The notes beneath the pieces are model-generated. The model was not told where the DNA came from. It made no database searches and saw only the letters and a program-made list of their open reading frames with translations. Source: Streptomyces aurantiogriseus (GTDB lineage Bacteria > Actinomycetota > Actinomycetes > Streptomycetales > Streptomycetaceae). From it: a stretch of 64,000 bases of DNA. The stretch spans positions 124,001-188,000 of the forward strand of contig NZ_BMSX01000012.1 of assembly GCF_014649375.1 (NCBI RefSeq), in the 5' to 3' direction. The position numbers and the translations under genes were made by a program. Positions 50,420 to 58,919 of the stretch are shown one piece after another (position 1 is the first letter of the stretch; each line of letters begins with the position of its first letter).

Positions 50420-51661
50420 TCACAGCCGCACGATCACGAGCGCCGTGTCGTCCGTGGCGCCCCCGGGCGGCAGCAGTTCCAGCAGGACGGCGTCGGCGAG
50501 GGTCTCGGGGTCCGCGGACCGGTGGCCGACGAGCGCGTCGGCCAGGCGGGCCAGGCCGGTGTCGATGTCCTCGTGCCGCCGTTCCACCAGGCCGTCGGTG
50601 TACAGCGTGAGGGTGGCGCCGGAGTCGAAGGCGGTGGTCGCCTGCGGCCGGGGCATCGGGTCGGGGTGGGCGTCGAGCGGGGGATCGGTGGCCCGGTCGA
50701 GGAACTCCACCCGGCCGTCGGGGTGCACCAGCACCGGCGGGGGATGGCCGGCGCTGCTGTAGGTGATGGTGTGGTGGTCGAAGTCGATGAACGTCGTGAC
50801 CGCCGTCGCCGACTCGGCGCCGTCCACCACGTGGGCGTACCGGCCCAGAACGTTCAGCGCCTGGGCGGGGCCCTCGGCGACCCGGGAGGCGGCGCTGAGC
50901 GCGCTGCGGAGCTGGCCCATCACCCCGGCGGCCTCCAGGCCGTGCCCGACGACGTCGCCGACGGAGACGCCGATGCGGTGGCCGCCGACGAGGTCGACGA
51001 GGTCGTACCAGTCACCGCAGACGTTGAGCGCGCCGACCGCGGGCCGGTAGCGCACGGCCGTGCCGTGGTGGCGGACCTGGCGGCGGGCGGGCAGCATCGC
51101 CTCCTGGAGGGCGAGGGCCACCTCGCGCTCGCGGGCGTGCGCCCGGCGCAGGCGCTCGTTGAGCTCCTGGAGTTCACGGGCGCGCGTGTACAGCTCGGCC
51201 TCCAGCACCCGTCCCCGGCTCCCGGCCGGGCCGGCGGCGCGGCCGGCCCGGGCCCGGATCAGTTCGGTGACCTCCTCGACGCGGTGCACCAGCAGCACCA
51301 CCGAGCCGTCCGGTCCGCACACCGGTGCGTTGACCGGGCTCCAGTAGTGCTCCTCCCACTCCCCGGGCCGGGTGCGCGACTCGACGTCGTACCGCTGCAG
51401 GGCCATGGCGTCGCGCTCGCCGGTGGTCAGCACCCGGCGCAGCGAGGCCTCGAGGTTGCGCATGCCGTCCGCGGCGGGGTTGTTCGGGTTGTCCGGGAAG
51501 ACCTCGAAGAGGTGGTGTCCGATCACCTGCTCGCGCCTGCGGCCGGCCAGGCGCAGGAACTCCTCGTTGGCGTCCGCGTAGACCAGCCCGGGCGTCAGGA
51601 GGGCCACCATCCCGGGCAGGGCCTGGAACACCGCCGCGTAGTCGATCGCCGTGTCGTTCAT
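50420..51661 (-). CDS. PAS-PP2C (SpoIIE/RsbU-type) serine phosphatase
   Basis: A 413-residue protein with a PAS domain (about residues 8-120; FQALPGMVALLTPGLVYADA, VIGHHLFEVFPDN), a coiled-coil linker (about 140-185) and a SpoIIE-type PP2C domain (about 190-413; CGDWYDLVDL, GVSVGDVVGHGLEAAGVMGQ, SSAGHPPPVLV, TLYTDGLVERR, ATDDTALVIVRL). All metal-binding Asp positions are present. Such phosphatases act on anti-anti-sigma factors in partner switching. A larger fusion phosphatase lies upstream on the same strand. It starts at ATG 51661. Confidence 0.93.
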   Translation of the reverse strand: MNDTAIDYAAVFQALPGMVALLTPGLVYADANEEFLRLAGRRREQVIGHHLFEVFPDNPNNPAADGMRNLEASLRRVLTTGERDAMALQRYDVESRTRPGEWEEHYWSPVNAPVCGPDGSVVLLVHRVEEVTELIRARAGRAAGPAGSRGRVLEAELYTRARELQELNERLRRAHAREREVALALQEAMLPARRQVRHHGTAVRYRPAVGALNVCGDWYDLVDLVGGHRIGVSVGDVVGHGLEAAGVMGQLRSALSAASRVAEGPAQALNVLGRYAHVVDGAESATAVTTFIDFDHHTITYSSAGHPPPVLVHPDGRVEFLDRATDPPLDAHPDPMPRPQATTAFDSGATLTLYTDGLVERRHEDIDTGLARLADALVGHRSADPETLADAVLLELLPPGGATDDTALVIVRL

Positions 51662-51721
51662 GACCCATGCCCCATCTGCCGGCTTTGCGTCATTTTCGCA
51701 CGGGGTGTGAGGTGGGGAGGT

Positions 51722-51761
51722 GTGATGCGGGGAGCCGGGTCCCGTGATGCGGGGAGCCGGG
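51722..51761. repeat. Two-copy 22-bp tandem repeat just after the stop codon of the fusion phosphatase
   Basis: GTGATGCGGGGAGCCGGG occurs at 51722-51739 and 51744-51761, period 22. It lies 6 bp beyond the stop (51768-51770) of the minus-strand phosphatase gene. A weaker third unit precedes it at about 51700. Confidence 0.8.
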
Positions 51762-51767
51762 GCCGCG

Positions 51768-54308
51768 TCACACCCCGGGGCCCGTGAGCGGCTGCTCAGC
51801 CCAGATGATCTTTCCGTCCGGGACGAAGCGGGTGCCCCAGCGGCGGGTGACCTGCGAGACCAGCAGCAGTCCGCGCCCGCCCTCGTCCGTGGTGCGCGGG
51901 TGGCGCAGATGGGGTGCGGTGGCGCCGCCGTCGTGGACCTCGCAGATCAGGGTGCGCCCGCAGATCAGACGCAGGCGGATGGGGCTGGAGGCGTAGCGGA
52001 TGGCGTTGGTGACGAGTTCGCTCACCACCAGCTCCGTGGTGAACGACAACTCCGTGAGGTCCCAGTCGGCCAGCCGGCGGCTCGCGGCCTTGCGGGCCTC
52101 GGCGACCGCGGCCGGGTCGACGGGCAGCTCCCAGTCCGCGACCCGGTCCGGGGGCAGGCGCCGGGTGCGGGCCATCAGCAGGGCCACGTCGTCGTGCGGG
52201 CGTTCCGGGACGAGGACGTCGATCACTGTCCGGCAGCGCAGGTCGATCGAGGGCGCCGGCCGCTCCAGGGCCCGCCGCAGCCGGTCGCGGTCCGCGTCGA
52301 GCGCCCACTCCTCGCCGTGGGCCAGCAGCCCGTCCGTGTGCAGCGCGAGCGTGCTGTCCGGTGCCAGCTGCAGCTCGGCCGACTCGAACGGCGGCCCGCC
52401 CACGCCCAGGGGCGGTCCCTGCGGCAGGTCGACGAAGGTGACCGTGCCGTCGGGCAGGACGACAGCCGGGGCGGGATGCCCGGCGGCAGCCATCGCGCAC
52501 CGCCCGTCGACGGGGTCGTAGACGACGTACAGGCACCCGGACCCGACGGACTCCGTCCCGGCCTCCGGCCCGCCCTCCTCGTGGGCCGTGCGGGCGACCA
52601 GGTCGTCGAGGTGGGCGAGGACCTCGTGGGGCGGCAGGTCCAGGGCGGCGAGCGTACGGACGGCGGTGCGCAGCCGGCCCATGGCCGCGGCGGCGTCGAT
52701 GCCGTGCCCGGGCACCTCGCCCACCACGAGGGCGACCCGGGCCCCCGACAGCGGGATCAGGTCGTACCAGTCGCCGCCCAGGCCGGTCAGCTCGTCGGCC
52801 GGCCGGTAGCAGGCGGCCACCTCGACGGCGTCCTGCTCGGGCAGGCTGTGGGGGAGCAGGCTGCGCTGGAGCACCAGCGCCGCGTCCCGCTCGCGGGTGT
52901 AGCGGCGGGCGTTGTCCACGCAGACGGCCGCCCGCGAGACCAGGTCCTCGGCGAGGACGACGTCGTCCTGGCCGAAGGGCTCCTGGGTGGGGCGGCGCAG
53001 GAACGTCGTGACACCGAGGGTGGTGCCGCGCGCCCGGACCGGCACGACCAGCACACTCGGCGGCCCGGCGTGCTCCCCGCCGACCGCCGGCAGGACCGGC
53101 CGCCAGCTCTCTGCCTCCGGCCCCAGCCGCTCCGAGAGCCACGCCCGCCCGCCGACCAGGCAGTGGACCGGCGGCGAGTCGGCCGGATAGGCGACGACGG
53201 GATCGGAGTGGCCAGACGCCTCGGACCCCGACCCCGACCCGGACCCGGCGCTGGACCCGAACCTGAACCCGGGTCCGGAAGCGGACCCGGAGGGGGACCG
53301 TTGCCCGGCCCGCCACAGCGCCACGGCCCCGCCCCCTGCCTGCTCCGCCACGGACCCGTCCCCTGCCTGCCCCGCGACGGACCCGTCCCCCGCCTGCCCC
53401 ACCACCGGCTCCGCCCCCCGTAGCACCGCCTCCAGCAGGTCCACGGCCACGGCGTCGGCGAAGCCCGGCACCGCCACGTCGGCGAGCTCCTGCGCGGTCC
53501 GCACGATGTCCAGACTGCGGCCGATGCGCCGGCCGGCCTGGTCCAGCAGGGCCAGGCGCTGTCGGGCGCGGTGGAGGTCGGTGATGTCCACGACCGTGTA
53601 GTAGACGCCCATCGGGTTGCCGTGGTCGTCGTCGAGGCGGGTGAACGACAGCATGTGCGCCGTCTCCCGGTGCGGCGCCGCCCGGACCCGCCCCACGTGC
53701 TCGTACCCGTTGACGGGCTCGCCGCTCTCCAGCACGTGGCGCATCTGGGCCTCGACCGCCTCGGCGTCCAGACCCGGCTGGACGTCCGCCAGCCGCAGGC
53801 CCAGCCGGCGCTCGGGCGGGCCGCCGCCGAACCGGGACAGGGCCGCGTTCGACCACACGAAGCGCAGGTCGGCGTCCACGATCGCGATGCCGATCGGCGA
53901 GCCGCTCACCATCTGCTCCAACATCGAGCGGCTCATGCTCCAGCCGGGGGCGTCGCCCATCTCGTTCAGCAGCACCAGCCAGCGCGCCGGACCACCGGGC
54001 TCGTCGGCCGAAGTGATCCGCGCCATCACCGGAACCGGCTCACCGTCCCGGCGCCGGGCCGACAGCAGCCCCGCCCATCCGCCCTCCCGGCGGCACCGCT
54101 CGAGCACGTCCGGCACCCGCCCGGCGTCCGCGTGGGTCACCAGCCCGCCCAGGTCCTTCCCCACCGCCTCGGCGGCCGGATACCCCAGCAACCGCTCGGC
54201 GTCCCTGGTCCAGCTCGTCACCACGCCCCGCCCGTCGAGCAGCAGGGGCGCGGCATCCGCCACGTCGAACCGCCGGCGGGCCACGTCGTCCTCGTTCTGT
54301 GTGCCCAC
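51768..54308 (-). CDS. Multidomain PAS-PAS-GAF-PP2C-HATPase protein (RsbU/RsbW fusion)
   Basis: An 846-residue protein: PAS 1 (about 15-125), PAS 2 (about 130-260; MVSGSPIGIAIVDADLRFVW), GAF-like region (about 275-475) interrupted by low-complexity segments (a GQAGDGSVA repeat and a Ser/Gly run near 350-375), a PP2C/SpoIIE domain (about 485-700; LGGDWYDLIPLSG, LHTDGLLA, HDDVALLMAR) and a C-terminal HATPase_c_2 domain (about 715-840; SELVTNAIRYASSPI, DEGGRGLLLVSQV). The second metal site reads VVGEVPGHG, Glu for the usual Asp. It would combine phosphatase and kinase/anti-sigma activities. GTG 54308 follows AGAGG; an upstream GTG (54362) or ATG (54356) is possible. Confidence 0.9.
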   Translation of the reverse strand: MGTQNEDDVARRRFDVADAAPLLLDGRGVVTSWTRDAERLLGYPAAEAVGKDLGGLVTHADAGRVPDVLERCRREGGWAGLLSARRRDGEPVPVMARITSADEPGGPARWLVLLNEMGDAPGWSMSRSMLEQMVSGSPIGIAIVDADLRFVWSNAALSRFGGGPPERRLGLRLADVQPGLDAEAVEAQMRHVLESGEPVNGYEHVGRVRAAPHRETAHMLSFTRLDDDHGNPMGVYYTVVDITDLHRARQRLALLDQAGRRIGRSLDIVRTAQELADVAVPGFADAVAVDLLEAVLRGAEPVVGQAGDGSVAGQAGDGSVAEQAGGGAVALWRAGQRSPSGSASGPGFRFGSSAGSGSGSGSEASGHSDPVVAYPADSPPVHCLVGGRAWLSERLGPEAESWRPVLPAVGGEHAGPPSVLVVPVRARGTTLGVTTFLRRPTQEPFGQDDVVLAEDLVSRAAVCVDNARRYTRERDAALVLQRSLLPHSLPEQDAVEVAACYRPADELTGLGGDWYDLIPLSGARVALVVGEVPGHGIDAAAAMGRLRTAVRTLAALDLPPHEVLAHLDDLVARTAHEEGGPEAGTESVGSGCLYVVYDPVDGRCAMAAAGHPAPAVVLPDGTVTFVDLPQGPPLGVGGPPFESAELQLAPDSTLALHTDGLLAHGEEWALDADRDRLRRALERPAPSIDLRCRTVIDVLVPERPHDDVALLMARTRRLPPDRVADWELPVDPAAVAEARKAASRRLADWDLTELSFTTELVVSELVTNAIRYASSPIRLRLICGRTLICEVHDGGATAPHLRHPRTTDEGGRGLLLVSQVTRRWGTRFVPDGKIIWAEQPLTGPGV

Positions 54309-54419
54309 GGCCGACCTCTCTGTCGCTGAGAGTGGTCTACCACCTCCTGCCCCCATCTTCACCCTGCCCGCACGAGTACGGCCGGGCCACTTGTACGGCC
54401 CTCGACCACACCCCCGCCC

Positions 54420-54960
54420 TCAGCAGCCCCCCGCTCGGCGTTGGGGACGGGCCGCCCCTGTGCCGACGTGGTCGTGGGGCGCACCCCCGCGGGGATGCAG
54501 AGGTGCAGCCTCGCCCCGGGCGGCGGGACGGGGCCCTGACCCGGGGTAGGGCCGAAGTGCCTTGCTGGTCGTGGGAGCGCAATCATGCGGGGGTGCCGGG
54601 GCGCAGCCCCGCCAGGGGTCGGGGGGTGGAGCCTCTGGCGGGTTGTAGGGGCGGGGCCCTTGGTGGTTGTGGGGTGTAGTCATGCGGAGGGTGCCGGGGC
54701 GCAGCCCCGCATGGAGTCCGGGGGCAAAGCCTCCGGCGGGTCGTAGGGGCGAGGCCCCTGGTGGTCCTGGGGTGCAACCATGCGGGGGTGCCAGGGCACA
54801 GCCCCGCCAGGGGTCCGGGGGGGAGAGCCCCCGGCGGGGTCGAAGGGGCGGAGCCCCTGGGGAGGGGAATGGGTAGGGGCGGCGGGGGCGAGGAACCGCG
54901 GCGCGCACCCGTTGGCGGGGGCGAGGAACCGCGGCGCGCACCCGGCGGCGGCGCCCCCAG
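54420..54960. repeat. G-rich hairpin repeat island upstream of the fusion phosphatase
   Basis: Three imperfect units of about 97 bp start at 54584, 54681 and 54779, each with CATGCGG, GGGGCGCAGCCCC and GGGGCGRGGCCC-type hairpins. A 31-bp direct repeat follows (54881-54911 and 54914-54944). Frames through it encode Gly/Pro/Arg repeats with no ribosome sites. It belongs to the same sequence family, in opposite orientation, as the ureF-ureG island. Confidence 0.88.
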
Positions 54961-55042
54961 CGCTTGCCAGCCCCTCGCCCGGGCCCCCGCAAGGGCCCCC
55001 TCCCCGAGGTCGCCACCCTCGCCCAGCCCCCTTACCGCCCTC

Positions 55043-56260
55043 TCAGCCCAGCACCTTCTCCAACGCCCCCAGCGCCGACCCGAGTTCCTCACCGGTGATC
55101 GTCAGCGGCGGTGCCAGCCGGATCGTCGACCCATGGGTGTCCTTCACCAGCACCCCCTCCCGCAGCAACCGCTCCCCGATCTCCCGCCCGGTACCGACCG
55201 CGGGATCCACATCGACTCCCGCCCACAGCCCGCGCGAGCGGAAGCCGACGACCCCCTTGCCGACCAGCCCGGTCAGCCCGTCCCGCAGGACCACCCCCAA
55301 CTCGGCCGCCCGGCGCTGGAACTCACCGGTCTCCAGCAGCTCCACGACCGCAGTCCCGACGGCCGCCGCCAGCGGATTGCCGCCGAACGTCGACCCGTGC
55401 TCACCCGGCCGCAGCACCGACAACACCTCCCGCCGCGCGACGACCGCCGACACCGGCACGATCCCGCCGCCCAGCGCCTTGCCCAGCAGCAGCACATCGG
55501 GCACGACCTCCTCGTGCTCGACGGCCAGCGTGCGGCCCGTGCGCCCGAGCCCCGACTGGATCTCGTCCGCGATGAACAGGCAGTTCGCCCGGCGGGTCAG
55601 CGCACGCACCCCCGCCAGATAGCCGTCGTCCGGGATCACGACGCCCGCCTCGCCCTGGATCGGCTCGATCAGCACCGCGGCCGTGGTCTCGTCGACCGCC
55701 GCCTCCAGCGCGGCCAGGTCGTTGTACGGCACGATCCGGAAGCCCGGCGTGAAGGGCCCGAAGCCCGTCCGCGCCGTCTCGTCCGTGGAGAAGCTGACGA
55801 TCGTCGTCGTCCGGCCGTGGAAGTTGTCCGCGGCGACGACGATCGTCGCCCGGTCGGCCGGGACGCCCTTCACCTCGTACGCCCACTTGCGGGCCACCTT
55901 GATGCCGCTCTCGACCGCCTCCGCGCCGGTGTTCATCGGCAGCACCATGTCGAGGCCGGTCAACTCCGCGAGCCGCTCGGCGAATTCGGCCAGCCGGTCG
56001 TTGTGGAAGGCGCGGGAGGTGAGGGTGAGCCGGTCGAGCTGGCGGTGGGCGGCCTCGATCAACGCCGGATGGCGGTGGCCGAAGTTGAGGGCCGAGTAGC
56101 CGGCCAGCATGTCGAGGTAGCGGCGGCCCTCGACGTCCTCCACCCACGTGCCCTCGGCGCGCGCGACGACCACGGGCAGCGGGTGGTAGTTGTGCGCGAG
56201 CACGGGCTCCTCGGCCCGGATCAGGTCGGCGGAGGTACGCGTACGAGCGGGTGCGGTCAT
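55043..56260 (-). CDS. rocD: Ornithine aminotransferase
   Basis: A 405-residue class III PLP aminotransferase that turns ornithine into glutamate semialdehyde/P5C. Diagnostic blocks are NYHPLPVVVARAEGTWVEDV, LNFGHRHPALIEAAHRQLDR, MNTGAEAVESGIKVARKWAY, NFHGRTTTIVSFSTD, ADEIQSGLGRTG and the lysine in LLLGKALGGGIVPVSAV. ATG 56260 has AGGAG 9 nt upstream and overlaps the stop of the upstream gene as ATGA. With the adjacent arginine-modifying enzyme it forms an arginine/ornithine catabolic unit under a nearby Lrp regulator. Confidence 0.95.
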   Translation of the reverse strand: MTAPARTRTSADLIRAEEPVLAHNYHPLPVVVARAEGTWVEDVEGRRYLDMLAGYSALNFGHRHPALIEAAHRQLDRLTLTSRAFHNDRLAEFAERLAELTGLDMVLPMNTGAEAVESGIKVARKWAYEVKGVPADRATIVVAADNFHGRTTTIVSFSTDETARTGFGPFTPGFRIVPYNDLAALEAAVDETTAAVLIEPIQGEAGVVIPDDGYLAGVRALTRRANCLFIADEIQSGLGRTGRTLAVEHEEVVPDVLLLGKALGGGIVPVSAVVARREVLSVLRPGEHGSTFGGNPLAAAVGTAVVELLETGEFQRRAAELGVVLRDGLTGLVGKGVVGFRSRGLWAGVDVDPAVGTGREIGERLLREGVLVKDTHGSTIRLAPPLTITGEELGSALGALEKVLG

Positions 56261-57069
56261 GAACGGATCTCCTGGGTGCAGCACTTGATGCCACCGCCGG
56301 CCTTCTGGAACTCGGACAGGTCGACGGGGACGGGGACATAGCCGCGGTCGGCCAGGCGGGCGGCGAGGGCCTCGGCCCGCGGGGCGATGAAGACATGGCG
56401 GCCGTCGGAGACGGAGTTGAGCCCGAACGCCAGCGCGTCCTCGCGGGTCGCGAGCACCGCGTCCGGGTAGAGGCGGGCCAGCACCTCCCGGCTGCCGGGC
56501 GAGAACGCCTCCGGGTAGTAGGAGATGTTCTCGTCGTCGAGGACGAACAGCGCCGTGTCCAGGTGGTAGAAGTGCGGGTCCACCAGCGTCAGGCTGATCA
56601 CCGGGTGCCCGAAGAACTCCTGCACCTCGCGGTGCGCCTCACGGGTGGTACGGAATCCCGTGCCGGCCAGCAGGTACCGGCCCGTCCACACCAGGTCGCC
56701 CTCGCCCTCGCACACGGACTCGGGCCGGTGGACGTCGTAGCCCGCCGCCTTGAACCAGGTGTCGTAGTGGACGGATTCGGGGCGCCGCTCGGGCGCGTGG
56801 AAGAGGGAACCGAAGACACGGCCGTCCACCACGACCGCGGAGTTCGCGGCGAAGACCATGTCGGGCAGGCCCGGGGCCGGCTCCACGGTGTCGACGGTGT
56901 GGCCGTGGGCGCGATAGGCGAGGATCAGCGACTGCCACTGCTCCCGCGCGAGGTCGACGTCGACGGGGGAGTCGGGATGCATCCAGGGATTGATCGCGTA
57001 CTGCACGGCGAAGTGTCTGGGTTCACAGACCAGGAAGCGCCGAAGGCGCGGCACACGGCTCACGGTCAC
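56257..57069 (-). CDS. DDAH/arginine-dihydrolase-like guanidino hydrolase
   Basis: A 270-residue protein of the amidinotransferase/DDAH fold: start RFLVCEPRHFAVQYAINPWM, catalytic His in PHFYHLDTALFVL and catalytic Cys in GGGIKCCTQEIR (Cys263/264). Usually annotated dimethylargininase. The substrate-side motif reads GLPDMVFAANSAVVV, with Asn where DDAH proteins have the acidic FVED-type motif; this resembles the cyanobacterial arginine dihydrolases (ArgZ/AgrE) that make ornithine directly. The direct coupling (ATGA) to rocD supports arginine-to-ornithine conversion. GTG 57069 follows GGAGG; it gives the standard family start. Confidence 0.86.
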   Translation of the reverse strand: MTVSRVPRLRRFLVCEPRHFAVQYAINPWMHPDSPVDVDLAREQWQSLILAYRAHGHTVDTVEPAPGLPDMVFAANSAVVVDGRVFGSLFHAPERRPESVHYDTWFKAAGYDVHRPESVCEGEGDLVWTGRYLLAGTGFRTTREAHREVQEFFGHPVISLTLVDPHFYHLDTALFVLDDENISYYPEAFSPGSREVLARLYPDAVLATREDALAFGLNSVSDGRHVFIAPRAEALAARLADRGYVPVPVDLSEFQKAGGGIKCCTQEIRS

Positions 57070-57150
57070 AGAGGGGTTCCTCCGCTTTTCCTGCGATGTC
57101 GACTTGGGGTTGACACCACGGTAGAAAGCGACCGGGACGCCCGACAAGGA

Positions 57151-57186
57151 AGAAAAGCTGCGTGTCCGCGCAGGAATGCTGCGTAT
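57151..57186. promoter_or_regulatory. 21-bp-spaced direct repeat, candidate Lrp binding site
   Basis: AGAAAAGCTGCGTGT (57151-57165) and AGGAATGCTGCGTAT (57172-57186) match at 12 of 15 positions, two helical turns apart. They lie in the 126-bp gap between the lrp stop and the start of the arginine-dihydrolase-like gene. Lrp proteins often bind such phased repeats. Confidence 0.5.
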
Positions 57187-57195
57187 TCTGCCTGC

Positions 57196-57699
57196 TCAGC
57201 GCATGTCTGCTGCGCTGTCCGGGGCCGCGTGGGTGGCGCCCGCCTCCGGGCTCTCCGGCAGCAGGTGCGACAGCACCATCACACTGATCGTCTTCCGGAT
57301 GAACGGCTCGACACGGATGCGCTCCAGCACCTCCTCGAAGTGCTCCACGTCCCGCGCCCGCACGTGCAGCAGCGCGTCCGCGCCGCCCGTCACCGTCATC
57401 GCCGCGGTGATCTCCGGATGGTTGCGCACCACCTCCGCGAGCCGCCGCGGCGGCGCCGCCCCCTCGCAGTACACCTCGACGTACGCCTCCGTGCGCCAGC
57501 CCAGCGCCGACGGCTTCACCGTGGCCGTGAACCCCGTGATCACCCCGGTGTCCCGCAGCCGGTCCACCCGGCGCTTGACCGCCGTCGCCGACAGGCCGAT
57601 CGCCGTGCCGATCTCGGCGAAGCTCGTCCTGGCGTTCGCCATGAGCGCGGTGAGGATCTTCCGGTCGAGTTCGTCGAAGGAGGCAGGGCCGCTGTTCAT
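57196..57699 (-). CDS. Lrp/AsnC family regulator of the rocD unit
   Basis: A 167-residue Lrp protein: helix-turn-helix (about 8-65; FDELDRKILTALMANARTSF, GTAIGLSATAVKRRVDRLRD) and RAM domain (about 75-150; VYCEGAAPPRRLAEVVRNHP, TGGADALLHVRARDVEHFEE). It lies upstream of the arginine-dihydrolase/rocD pair on the same strand, a familiar arrangement for arginine- or ornithine-responsive control. ATG 57699 is chosen over a longer frame that enters the divergent promoter region. It may activate the pair through the phased repeats in the gap between them. Confidence 0.93.
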   Translation of the reverse strand: MNSGPASFDELDRKILTALMANARTSFAEIGTAIGLSATAVKRRVDRLRDTGVITGFTATVKPSALGWRTEAYVEVYCEGAAPPRRLAEVVRNHPEITAAMTVTGGADALLHVRARDVEHFEEVLERIRVEPFIRKTISVMVLSHLLPESPEAGATHAAPDSAADMR

Positions 57700-57789
57700 G
57701 CGGGCACTGTATGCGGGCAGCGTACGCAGCGGATACGTCCACACCCGGCACGTGTCCAGACGTGCGGATCGCCCCTACACTCCACGTTC

Positions 57790-58554
57790 ATGCTGCGCGC
57801 CCTCGCCGTCGACGACGAACGCCCCTCACTGGAGGAGCTGCTCTACCTGCTCACCGCGGATCCCCGGATCGGGAGCGTGGAGGGCGCCGGTGACGCGACC
57901 GAGGCGCTACGCCGGATCAACCGGGCGCTGGAGTCGGGTCCGGACGGCCCGGAGGCCATCGACGTCGTCTTCCTCGACATCCAGATGCCCGGCCTGGACG
58001 GACTCGACCTGGCCCGGCTGCTCACCGGCTTCGCCCGGCCGCCCCTGGTCGTGTTCGTCACCGCCCACGAGGACTTCGCCGTCCAGGCCTTCGACCTCAA
58101 GGCCGTCGACTACGTCCTCAAACCCGTCCGCAAGGAACGCCTCGCCGAGGCGGTGCGCCGCGTCGTCGAGATCCGCGCCGCCGAGCCGCGCGGCACCGCC
58201 CCGCGCATCCCCGTGCACGAGCCCGACCCGGACCACATACCCGTCGAGCTCGGCGGTGTGACCCGGTTCGTCGCCGTCGACGACATCACCCACGTCGAGG
58301 CCCAGGGCGACTACGCCCGGCTGCACACCGACCGCGGCAGCCACCTCGTACGGATCCCGCTGTCCACCCTGGAGGAACGCTGGCGGGCCCGCGGCTTCGT
58401 CCGCATCCACCGCCGCCATCTCGTCGCCCTGCGCCACATAGGAGAACTGCGACTGGACGCGGGCACGGTGAGCGTCCTGGTCGGCGGCGAGGAGCTCCAG
58501 GTCAGCCGCCGCCACGCCCGTGAGCTGCGGGATCTGCTGATGAGGAGGCCGTGA
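57790..58554 (+). CDS. LytTR-type response regulator
   Basis: A 254-residue protein: receiver (residues 1-120; AVDDERPSLEELLYLL, phospho-Asp in VVFLDIQMPGLDG, Lys in VDYVLKPVRKERL) and a C-terminal LytTR DNA-binding domain (about 145-250; VAVDDITHVEAQGDYARLHT, RWRARGFVRIHRRHLVALRH). LytTR regulators bind paired direct repeats upstream of target promoters. It is the first of four overlapping genes (regulator, small membrane protein, symporter, kinase). ATG 57790 is used. It diverges from the Lrp gene with 90 bp between starts. Confidence 0.95.
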   Translation: MLRALAVDDERPSLEELLYLLTADPRIGSVEGAGDATEALRRINRALESGPDGPEAIDVVFLDIQMPGLDGLDLARLLTGFARPPLVVFVTAHEDFAVQAFDLKAVDYVLKPVRKERLAEAVRRVVEIRAAEPRGTAPRIPVHEPDPDHIPVELGGVTRFVAVDDITHVEAQGDYARLHTDRGSHLVRIPLSTLEERWRARGFVRIHRRHLVALRHIGELRLDAGTVSVLVGGEELQVSRRHARELRDLLMRRP

Positions 58555-58919
58555 CGGTGCCGAACCAGGACCCCGCCGAGCGCCGCGTCGTCGTCACCGG
58601 CCCGCCCCGCCGCACCCGCCGCACCTCCGGCTACTACCGCCCGCGCACCGAGATCGACGAGCAGACCACCCTCGGGCACACCTACGTCCGCTCCCTCATG
58701 CGCACCCAGCTGCGGGCCGCGCTCACCGTGTTCGCCGTCCTCGGGTTGCTCGTCGGCCCGCTGCCCCTGCTGTTCGCGGCGATGCCCGACGCCCGCCTCC
58801 TGGAATGGGCGGTCCTCGGCTTCGGCCTGTACGCCCCGCTGGTCCTCCTGGCCCGCTGGTACGTGCGCCGCGCCGAACGCAACGAACGCGACCTCGTACG
58901 CCTGGTCGAGGACCGATGA
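58551..58919 (+). CDS. Small two-helix membrane protein, symporter accessory-like
   Basis: A 122-residue protein with a basic, Pro-rich N-terminus (about 1-50; RRTSGYYRPRTEIDEQTTLG) and two membrane helices (about 58-78 and 85-103), ending in a charged tail. Topology and position before an SSS symporter recall the DUF485 small partner of ActP-type carriers. GTG 58551 overlaps the regulator stop (GTGA), so translation is coupled. Its own stop codon lies in the first unit of a 14-bp tandem repeat array. Function is inferred from context. Confidence 0.78.
   Translation: MTVPNQDPAERRVVVTGPPRRTRRTSGYYRPRTEIDEQTTLGHTYVRSLMRTQLRAALTVFAVLGLLVGPLPLLFAAMPDARLLEWAVLGFGLYAPLVLLARWYVRRAERNERDLVRLVEDR

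Noticed and set aside
54420..55092. Pro/Gly-rich frames of 169-198 codons on the minus strand
   Set aside because: They are translations of G-rich hairpin repeats, lack ribosome sites and have several equivalent frames.
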